DNA of 64,000 bases from Amoeboaphelidium occidentale. Lineage: Eukaryota > Aphelidiomycota > Aphelidea. Shown here piece after piece: positions 51,991-61,133 of the stretch. Made by a program: the position numbers and the translations under genes. The notes under the pieces were generated by a model that was given only the letters and a program-made list of their open reading frames with translations, made no database searches and was not told the origin of the DNA. Position 1 is the first letter of the stretch, and the number at the start of each line of letters is the position of its first letter. The stretch covers positions 27,148-91,147 of the forward strand of contig JALGPX010000030.1 in assembly GCA_023515795.1 (NCBI GenBank). Direction: 5' to 3'.

Positions 51991-54678
51991 TTAGCGCAAA
52001 AAGTTGATGGCGCACATAGTGTTATTAAACAGATCATCAATCTTTGACCATGTGCTTTCGTGTTTGCTTTCCAAAGACTCGAGAATAGGCTCAAATACGT
52101 CCATATTGCTGTAAATCAGATCTGAATGAACTTTCAACACTCTTGCTAGTAACGACTGAACAAATTCATAATCCAACTTTTCAGATAGTGACCAGTCTAA
52201 AATACGAAGAAAATTGGCAAGATCGTTCGTATTTTGTGATAAACCGATAGACTGTATTTCCAAATCAACGGTTGATATTCCAAGTGACTTCAAGAACCCA
52301 AAAAACTCTCTTTGATTATTTAGTTCCACGGCTCTTCTGAGTTTTATCTGGAAATCTGTCTCGATTGAACCGAATTGCTCAAAATTCATTATTTTTGAAT
52401 TGTTCGTTTCATCAGCTTGTGCCTTTTCAGGTACTTGGAATTTAGGTTCGAGTCCAGGAACAGTTGATAAAAAGAATGGAGCTTCTTCTGGTGCTTTTGG
52501 AGGTTCCTTCGGCTTGTTTCTTTTCTTAATGGTGTCTAAATGAAGCAGATTATGCCATTTAGAATGTGGCTCGCTCGTCAACGTGACCAAGCCATCTGCT
52601 AGCTTCAACTTGCCGAAGTAAAATACTTCATCGCTTTCAGTGTCTTCATCGTTTTCGTTCTGTTCTTCTGAGCCACCTCCTATTAATGGCATCTCACTTT
52701 CGATCATCTCAGATTTATCAGCATCTAATGGTTTCAATGTGACAGGAGCCAATAAAGTCGTGTTTGTCCATAAGTAAATAGCAACAGAGTTTACGTGAGT
52801 CGTAGCCAAGAATTCAGAAGTTGGCGAGAAATCAACAGATGTGCAAATAGTCGGAACCAAAAACATATCAACAAGGTGTCCTGATGGTACGTCCCATGTG
52901 CGTATTGATCTATCTGTAGAAGCCGAGACTAACCAACGACCGTCTGAGTTGAATGCCACATCAGTGATTCTTGCTGAATGTCCATTGAAATCTCTTACAA
53001 CCTGCATTCTTTCAATATCAACAATCTTTATAGACATGTCGTCAAGAGCAACAGCTAAAAGATTATTGTTTAAATTAAGCACGATTTTGCTGATGGGAAA
53101 ATCGAAACTCAAAGACTCTTGGCATTTCCCTGAGACAAAGTCCCAAGCTTTTAAGTTTCCATCTAATCCTGAGGTGACGAGTATCTTGTTCAGGTTATCA
53201 ATAGCAATTCCAGTAATAACGCCGTTGTGTCCATCTTTAACGAATGATCTTCGGTGTTCTCCAGATTGCATATTGAACATTTCAATACGGCCCGAAGCAC
53301 AGCCAATGATAGCAAAGTTACCACAATGACTCAAAGCGACTTGCTTGATGTTGCTCTTATCCAAAGACTTGAACGAATATTTTCCCAAAGCTTTTCTTTC
53401 ATAATTCCAAGTTGTTGCATGCGTGCAGTTTGCATGACATGTAATAACAGCATCCCATTCTCGCTCTCTTTGAGTTGCGGATGAAAGCATCAATGCTGGC
53501 GGCATTTTCAAGTCCGATGCAAAGATATTGAGGTTATTCGCTTTCTTTTCTAAATTTCCTTGTGAGAATTCTATATTCTGTTGATCACGAATAACAGATG
53601 TCAGTCTTAGACTTCTATCAGTTCCAACACTCAATAAGTATTTTCCTTCATCATCATGAAACCTGACATAGTTTGGCGCAGACTGATGGCCTGAACGCTG
53701 GCGATGTATGCGAGGGGTGCCGTCCATTTTATCAAAAATCCATTGCTTGATAGAATTGTCGCTACCAGATGTCATCAGAACAGGCTTTCCTTCAATAAAC
53801 TCAAGAGAGCAAACAGAGCCAGCATGTGAGTTTTTCATAAGATGAACAATCTTGCCTTCATCAAGATTCCATAGTGCGATATCTCCGTTACTTGAAGAAG
53901 TAGCAAGCAAAGGAGTATCATCAGTTCTGAACGAGATACCGGTCACAGCGCCTTCTTGGGACAATGTCATTAGTTTCTGGTTCATACGAATATTCAATAT
54001 TTCAACAGTGCCATCCAAGTATCCCACGCAAACCACATCGACCACAGGTGCGCTCTTTATAAAAGAAACACCAGAACCGAATCCAAGAAATTCAAACAAC
54101 ATTTTTCGTGTGCCAAAATTCCATAATTGCATTCTTCCTTCGCTGCTACCAACCAAAATCTTATTGTGATAACCCAACGGATGGCACAAGAAGTTTGCAG
54201 TGAATCGAGCAGAATCAAATTGAATTTCCGTATACAGCTCGCCATCAGCAGCATTCCAAACTCTCAACGCGTTATCTTCGTAAAGGACAACCAAACGATC
54301 CTCAACGCAAACCATTTGAATGATCTTGGAATAGTTTTCCTTATCGCCAAAGTTCAGCCCTGTCCTTTTAGCCCTGAAATATTGATACACAACCCCTCCG
54401 GACGCGACCAAAGTGTAATTCTTGTACGCGCACATGTAGGAAATATCATCCTTCAGAGGCTTACCGACAAATTTGAGATGGAACTTTGCAGCATCGTAAA
54501 TCTGAAATACTTTCCCAACTGACAGAGTCACAAATAATTCATCACCGCGCTTCTGCACACAGAATGGCGTCTGGTTCGTGACAACGCCAAGGGCCCTGTA
54601 AGGCTGGAATATCTTTGAGCCCTTCAGCTTCTTAACAGGCTGGTCAAGCTTTTGCTTCTTTTCGATTTGATCAACCAT
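51991..54678 (-). CDS. UTP21: U3 snoRNP / UTP-B component Utp21 (WDR36)
   Basis: The start is ATG 54678, giving 895 aa; the frame upstream has only TTG. The N-terminal SKIFQPYRALGVVTNQTPF block is diagnostic of Utp21/WDR36. About fourteen WD40 repeats form two propellers (for example ITDVAFNSDGRWLVSASTDRSIRTWD), followed by an acidic linker and the C-terminal Utp21 helical domain with KFQVP, LRRAVELNNQ and LEIQSIGL. It is part of the UTP-B subcomplex that assembles with 35S pre-rRNA for 18S processing. Only 30 bp separate its start from that of RRB1. Confidence 0.94.
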   Translation of the reverse strand: MVDQIEKKQKLDQPVKKLKGSKIFQPYRALGVVTNQTPFCVQKRGDELFVTLSVGKVFQIYDAAKFHLKFVGKPLKDDISYMCAYKNYTLVASGGVVYQYFRAKRTGLNFGDKENYSKIIQMVCVEDRLVVLYEDNALRVWNAADGELYTEIQFDSARFTANFLCHPLGYHNKILVGSSEGRMQLWNFGTRKMLFEFLGFGSGVSFIKSAPVVDVVCVGYLDGTVEILNIRMNQKLMTLSQEGAVTGISFRTDDTPLLATSSSNGDIALWNLDEGKIVHLMKNSHAGSVCSLEFIEGKPVLMTSGSDNSIKQWIFDKMDGTPRIHRQRSGHQSAPNYVRFHDDEGKYLLSVGTDRSLRLTSVIRDQQNIEFSQGNLEKKANNLNIFASDLKMPPALMLSSATQREREWDAVITCHANCTHATTWNYERKALGKYSFKSLDKSNIKQVALSHCGNFAIIGCASGRIEMFNMQSGEHRRSFVKDGHNGVITGIAIDNLNKILVTSGLDGNLKAWDFVSGKCQESLSFDFPISKIVLNLNNNLLAVALDDMSIKIVDIERMQVVRDFNGHSARITDVAFNSDGRWLVSASTDRSIRTWDVPSGHLVDMFLVPTICTSVDFSPTSEFLATTHVNSVAIYLWTNTTLLAPVTLKPLDADKSEMIESEMPLIGGGSEEQNENDEDTESDEVFYFGKLKLADGLVTLTSEPHSKWHNLLHLDTIKKRNKPKEPPKAPEEAPFFLSTVPGLEPKFQVPEKAQADETNNSKIMNFEQFGSIETDFQIKLRRAVELNNQREFFGFLKSLGISTVDLEIQSIGLSQNTNDLANFLRILDWSLSEKLDYEFVQSLLARVLKVHSDLIYSNMDVFEPILESLESKHESTWSKIDDLFNNTMCAINFLR

Positions 54679-54708
54679 CACTTTGTTTTGATCAAGAAAA
54701 AGCAAAAT
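54679..54708. promoter_or_regulatory. 30-bp divergent spacer between UTP21 and RRB1
   Basis: Two ribosome-biogenesis genes read away from each other from start codons 30 bp apart. This predicts co-regulation from one bidirectional nucleosome-free site. The spacer is A/T-rich and shows no classical ribosome-biogenesis motif that I can name. Confidence 0.5.
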
Positions 54709-56200
54709 ATGGTCGTCGAAAAGAGACTTAACACGGAAGACGTGGAAATCTCGTCGGAGTCCACAAAGGCGTTGAAGAAGGAAGAAGGATCATCCGTGGC
54801 AAAGCCAGAAATTAACTGCGATGATGTGGAAATGGGTGAATTCGAAGATCCTTACGGAGATGAAATGGAATCTGATGAAGAAATGGTCGACGCAGAGAAC
54901 GAAGACATGCAAATGGAAGATATGGAAGAACAAGAAACCAAGAAGGAACGCGATAACACGATTGTAAGCTTTCTACTTTCCTTTAGGGCTCTTAATTATT
55001 CAGGCGTATTTACCTGGACAAGAATTGCAAGAAGGCGAAGTTCTGGAATTTGATAGTTCCGCATATAAACTTCATCACTCTCTTACTGTAGAATGGCCTT
55101 GTCTCTCTTTCGATATTATGCGCGATCCATACGGTAGCAACAGGGAAGCCTATCCTGTTACCACGACTTTGGTAACTGGAACCCAGGGCGAAGAGCAGAA
55201 CAACAACTCGCTCATTGTAATGAAAATGTCCAAGCTACACAAAATGCCAAAGGATGATATGAATAGCGACAGTGAAAGCGAAGACGAAGACTACTTTGAT
55301 GAAGATCCTGTTGTCGAATACAGAAAAATTAGACATCAGGGTGCTGTGAACAGAGTAAGAAGTACCAACGCTGGTGGAAAGCATGTTGTTGCTTCTTGGG
55401 CTGATACTGGTAATGTTCATATTTGGGATGTTACAGATGTTTTCAACAGTCTGCATGTTCCTGGGACAAGGGCAAACACAAACATTCGCCCTATTTTTAC
55501 TGTTGATGGTCACAAGAATGAAGGCTATGCATTGGACTGGTCTACTGTTAAGGCGATGAGGTTGCTCAGTGGTGATAATGATGGTATTGTTCGTCTTGCC
55601 ATGAAGGACGACTCTGGCTCTTTTGTTTCTTCTCCTACAGTGTTTAAAGGACACAAGTCTTCAGTAGAAGATCTTCAATGGTCTCCAACAGAGGCAGAAG
55701 TTTTTGCATCGTGCTCTTCGGATAGAACAGTGAAGATTTGGGATACAAGAATGAAAGGAGCGCCTGCTCTGTCTTGCGCTGCTCATGACGATGATGTTAA
55801 TGTCATTTCATGGAACAAGAAGGTTTCTTATTTGCTTGCTTCAGGATGTGATGATGGCTCTTTTAAGATCTGGGATCTTCGAAATTTCAAGTCTGAAAGT
55901 CCATCGGCTTCATTCAAATGGCACTCAAAAGCAATCACTTCGATCGAATGGAATCCTAATGACGAGTCAGTCTTGGCTGTTTCTGGAGCGGATGATCAAA
56001 TTTCTTTGTGGGATTTTTCTGTGGAATTGGATAAAGAAGAGGCTGGACAAGAGAATGCTCCTGATGTGCCCGCACAACTCATGTTTGTTCACATGGGTCA
56101 ACAAGACATCAAAGAAGTTCACTGGCATCCTCAAATTCCAGGATTATGTATAAGCACGGCTTTGACTGGTTTTAATATATTTAAAACGATTAGTGTATAG
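54709..56200 (+). CDS. RRB1: Ribosome assembly chaperone Rrb1 / GRWD1 (WD40, uL3 chaperone)
   Basis: The exons are 54709-54963 and 55004-56200 (intron 40 nt), giving 483 aa. A strongly acidic N-terminus (EFEDPYGDEMESDEEMVDAE) leads to the family block AYLPGQELQEGEVLEFD, SSAYKLHHSLTVEWPCLSFD, then a seven-bladed propeller (SVEDLQWSPTEAEVFASC; ITSIEWNPNDESVLAVSG) and the terminal IPGLCISTALTGFNIFK, typical of the RBAP48/Rrb1 group. The KEVHWHPQ motif separates it from histone-binding relatives. Rrb1 protects newly made uL3 (Rpl3) and delivers it to pre-60S particles. It converges on HFM1 (25 bp between stops). Confidence 0.94.
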
Positions 56201-56225
56201 AACATAAAAGATTTAATAAAGTATG

Positions 56226-59200
56226 CTACTTCAAACTCTCCATAAACATTCCTAGAAGTTTAGAAGAAGATTCAGCTGTTGCTTTTCTTGATGCTGGTTT
56301 GAACTTAAACAGAGACAATTCATTCCCTTTTGGTTTCAATCCAGCGTCTTCAAGTTTCTTTGGCATCAAATTCGTAACATCTGCCAGCGGTAGTACTTTA
56401 GGAACAACAGTTGAGTCTTTAGCAATATTTTGTTCTTGACTAGCTTTTTGTGAGGCTTTCCTCTCCATCTCCTTTGTTCTTCTACGCTTCAAGGCAACAA
56501 CAGGAGAATCATGATATGTTGCAACAGGAGAAACCTTTTCATATTTCAAGAACTCTCTTTCAATGCTGAACAACTGATTCTTGGCGTCTCTTTCTGGCTT
56601 TATGTTTCCTTTTTCATCAGAGTGAGTGTACTTTGCTCTCCATTCTTTTTTCAAACTCTCAAGCTTGTCTTCTTTGCGGTAGTCATCCTTTTCCGGCAAA
56701 GAATCAGGAATAACCTGAATTTCAGGAGATAGAACAAACTTCTTGAAGACTTTTGGAGTTTCTTGTACAATAGGCTTTTTTGAGATTGTTTTCCCTGCGT
56801 TTGACAATGACCTCTTGATTTCAGTTTGCTTGAGCTTTTTTGTTGTGTTTACATGAGAAAGGGCTGGAGTAATTGGAACATCATTAGAAGACAAACTGCA
56901 ATCAACACCAATGTATTTCTCACAAATAAGCAGCACCTCCGTGACCTGTGGATCTACATCAACCAGAAGTTCCTTTCCAATTTGTTTACTTGTGACCTTT
57001 CTGAACAAGCTCAACATTTCGCCTTTCAGAGCCAATAAGTACCATGAACATTCTACTTTTGTACTGCAACTATGAGTAATTCTTATTTTACCGTCATACT
57101 TCATGTCCAACAAAGGTATCTTCTTTGCGTTTTCTTTGCAATCCATACCGAACGGAGGGTTTCTATGTGCTGCAACCTCAATTGATGAAGATGTAGCTGT
57201 CAATAAGGCCTTGAGATAGTCCTTTTCTACTCCTTTCATCTCTCTCATACCTAACAACCCTTGACTAATTTTGGGACCAACCTTTTCAATTTGAGTCAAG
57301 ATCAAGTGCTCGTAACCAGAACCTTCATATTTTCCCGCATTGACCATTTTTAGAACCATGCAAACAGATTTGAATGTTTCTCCATCCAACCTCTTACTAT
57401 TTTCCAAGTAAATGATCATTGTCTTGGCAATTTTTTTCGCTACAGTTTGTGTTCTGTACCAAGCTGTGTACTGCTTCTTTTCTGTCAACATTCCGCAAAG
57501 CCCAGCAAGCAGCACAGCAAACACCTATAACTTAGATGGTTTCATTGTAATTACCTTATTATAAGAGCTTATTTGTAATGGCAAAGTGACTTCTTTTAGC
57601 TTCTTGTCCGGCAAAGTGTCCAGATGTTTCTTTTCACATTGAAACTCAGGTACATTGCAAAGAGTTTCGAAAACAAGAGCAATAGTAGAATTATGTTTCA
57701 AATGGTCTCTGATGTACTTCAGAGTTGGGCCTGGTTTTGATAATCCAAGCGATTTGATTTCGATACTTGTATCGCTCATTAGAACTTCAGCTGTTTTAGG
57801 CTCCTCTGCAGCAGTTACGCTCGGAGACAGAAGACCGTCTTTTTCCAAGCCATCCATTACAAGTTTGGATAACCTGGGAAGTACAGAATCATAATTCTTC
57901 AAGGATCCTTTGAAACCAAGGATACTTCGTAGCAACGGCATGTAAAATAAGCTGCCCCTTCCGAGACGTACAGCAAGGAATGTTTCTTTAAGATACCTCA
58001 AACAATCATCACCAGAACGAATAAGACCAGCCAGAACTTCATTGACAATCAATTCCTTCAAAGTATCAAGAGTAGCTGTACCATCCTCTTTAGACAGAAG
58101 AGAGCTTTCAATTTCCTTTCCTTTGAAAAGAAACTCAAAGTGAGATACTCTTTGTTTATCCGTCATAATTATAACTTTTCCATTTGTGTTTCTTCCTGCT
58201 CTACCTATCATCTGCAAGACATCGTTATCAGAATACTCTTCATATTTCTTCTTCTCTGAATTATAGATTTGTGTCGACTTCACAACAACACAATTAATAG
58301 GCAAATTAACACCAACACAAAGTGTTGTTGTAGCACACAGGATATGAATCTTCTTCTCTGCAAACAATTTTTCAATGATCAATCTATCACTCTGTTGAAC
58401 ACCTCCATGATGGAAAGCCAGCCCAAATTGTAACAATTCCTTTAGTTTCTTGCATTCTACTTTGTCGTTCGGTTGGAACACCTTCTTAAAATTCTTCTTC
58501 AACTCTTCAGATGTGTTCTCGCAAGATTTGCGTGTATTACAGAACACCACGGTTTCAGATAAAGCATTGTGTCTTTCCAAGATTTTGTAAAGATCACGGT
58601 TCATTGACTGTTCAAGCAACCAGGCATTATTCTTTTTGTTAGTGAAACCAATTACTGTTCTTGAAACTGTAACAGACTTCACATCATCACCAAATACGAA
58701 CAGTTCAGTATCTTTGCCACCATTCTGGGCCTCGTTTGCCTCATGAGAATCAAGCCAAGTTTTAAAATCAGCTGCATTAGGAATTGTTGCTGAAACCATC
58801 ACGATTCTTGGAAGCAGATACCTCGATCTCTTCAGTTCATACAATTTAAGGCGCGCAACGAGACATTCAAGAACAGGACCACGCTTATCATTAACCAAAT
58901 GCACTTCATCTATCATTAACAAGCCAATTCGTTTCAACAATGCGTTGTCCCTTGTCATAATTTCAAGCTTTTCCGGAGTTGCCACAACCAAATCAGAACC
59001 TGAAACAACAGCCAAAGAATTAATTGTTTCAGAAGTCAATTCATTAACGCGTAACTCCTTGAACTTCTCTTTCAAGTCAGCGTACTTTTGACCGCACAAC
59101 GCTTTAGTCGGTGCCAAGTAAACCATCAGCTTATCTGCAGCTTTAGACTCACTGTGCGCAATTATAGCAAAGTCGAACAGCACGCTCTTGCCTGTTCCAG

Positions 59201-59312
59201 TTGGCGCACTTACGACGATATTATTTGTGCTTTCGTAAATTGAGTTGAAACAGGCCTTTTGCATCGCATTGAAGTCTTTAAACTTGAAATACTTTTTCAA
59301 TGTTTCATTCAT
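56226..59312 (-). CDS. HFM1: Meiotic DExH helicase HFM1 / MER3 (Sec63-domain family)
   Basis: The exons are 59312-57555 and 57524-56226 with a 30-nt intron, the shortest in the window, giving 1018 aa. Motif I is APTGTGKS (residues 36-43), motif II DEVH (135-138), motif III VSATIPNAADF, and motif VI QMIGRAGR. A winged-helix and a Sec63-like domain follow (QTVAKKIAKTM..., LVDVDPQVTEVLL), then a Lys-rich disordered tail. MER3/HFM1 stabilises crossover intermediates in meiosis; the Brr2/Slh1 relatives have two cassettes and are much larger. The presence of MER3 suggests meiosis in this organism. The ATG lies 3 nt after the IFT56 stop. Confidence 0.9.
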
Positions 59313-59315
59313 TGT

Positions 59316-61071
59316 TTATTGAAATTCGCGTTTGCGCATCCAACCCCTTATCGCTTGGACAACTTTCTCAGACTCAACACCTAATGGTTTCTTTCGTAGT
59401 GTGGTTAGAATTTCAGAAAGTGAGTCGTAATCTTCGTATTGATCCTGGTTTTCCACAACATCCTTAAATGCGCCTATGCAACTTGCTACTTTCCCTTGCC
59501 AATGCTCGTCGGTTGGTTCAAGCTCGCACAAATCATCATAAGCTTTTGCTGCGTAAATGTGATGCTTGTTCCTGAAGAATTCAGCAGCCAATGATTTTAA
59601 TAACTGAAACGATTCGTTCGAAGATTCCATAGATTTGTAGACAGTCCATGATGTTTCAGGTTTTCCTTGTAGTATGTGACATCTAGTAATCAGATCCTTG
59701 TATTGCAAACTTTCTCTAATGTTATCATCTTGTACTTTCAACAAACAATCTTCTACTTTTTTCCATTCTCCGAGTTTCATTAGAACTTGAGCGTAATTCA
59801 TATTGAATGCATCATCATTCTCGCAATATTTCTTGAATGTCAGTACTGATGGTTAGAATTGGTTTACCTTGATGGAGTTTAGATAAGTTAAACAGTCTTC
59901 GTAACGACCATCAAGGAAAAATAAAGATGCCATCGACTGACGACCAGGAATAGTGTCACGGTCAACTTCATCAGAACCAACAGATTTGAAGCATTCTTGT
60001 GTTGCGTGTAAATCATCTTGATCACCGGAGACTTGCCAACGACCTGCGTGGCAGAAACCCTTCAACATGAACTCCAACCTTGTTTCTGGCTGATTCTCTG
60101 TAAATAATCTACAAGCGTCGTCATAGTTGCTGTTTTTTAAGTGATATATCGCAAGGTTGATCCTTGCTTCGGGTATATCATCAACTAGATTTTGAAAGAC
60201 CTGTAATTCTCCTTCCGCGCCGTTTTTAAACACGATTTCATTATGCTGTCGAAGTTGTTTCATGTAACTGAAGAATGGTGAGCTTATTTGGCTCAATTTC
60301 TTTAATTCCTTCTCTGCTGCTTTTGCACCCGATAGCTGATAGTCATTGCTTGCCTTTAAATTCAGCGCACAGCAGCTATTGGGGTATTTGACTAGATACG
60401 TGCTCAATATTTCATTTGAAACATCATAACGCTCCAGTTTGTAGTAACACATTCCTGCATAAACACATGTTGCAAGATTGTCCTTGTCTTGAGACAATAA
60501 GCGCTTGAAAATATCGATAGCTTCCTGATAATGCCCTCTTAAGTAGTGAACAGAAGCAAAACAGAGCTGATCTTCCGGTGTATCCTCTAGCTTCTCATGA
60601 TACTCCATCATCCTCTTTTCGTCATCAAGTTTGTGTGCTGTGTGGAATAGGATCCTTGTCTGTAAATTATTCTTTGGACCTTTCAAGGCTTCTTCATTAG
60701 CCTTCTCATAATCTCCCTGATAGAATAAAATTATAGCAAGATACAAATGTATTGAGGCGTCAGCGTTAGTCTCCTTCAGTAGCTTTTCGTAGATTTCTTT
60801 TGCACCTTCCAAGTTCCCATTATGAAATAGACAATAAGCCTTCCATAGCTTGGATCGTACGTCTTTCTTACCTAGCAACTCTTCCTCATACTACAAATCC
60901 AAATGATCAATGTGATATTTGATGTCTTACTTCCAGCAAGGCGATCGCTCCAGTGTAATCTCTTCGACTCAAGAAATATCCAAGATCATTGCCACTGTTG
61001 CTTGATGCAGACGATGATGATCTTTGAGGGGCTTCATTCTCTTGCTGCCTTTTAGTTTTCGATAGCCACAT
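59316..61071 (-). CDS. IFT56: Intraflagellar transport protein IFT56 (TTC26 / DYF-13)
   Basis: The exons are 61071-60931, 60890-59868 and 59831-59316 (introns 40 and 36 nt; the second ends in AAG), giving 559 aa (human TTC26 554). The N-terminal LSRRDYTGAIALLE is diagnostic. TPR repeats follow with FHTAHKLDDEKRM, HYLRGHYQEAIDIFKRLL, YYKLERYDVSNEIL, CALNLKA and IPGRQSMASLFFL; the C-terminus has YAAKAYDDLCELEP. It is an IFT-B subunit that moves a subset of motility proteins into flagella, so the organism almost certainly makes a motile zoospore. Its stop codon sits in CAATAAACAATG, which contains an AATAAA and runs into the HFM1 ATG. Confidence 0.95.
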
Positions 61072-61133
61072 TCCAGTGAAACTTGATCGCGACAGTTGAA
61101 ATCAATTGTTTCAACAAACTTTGGACCAAAATT

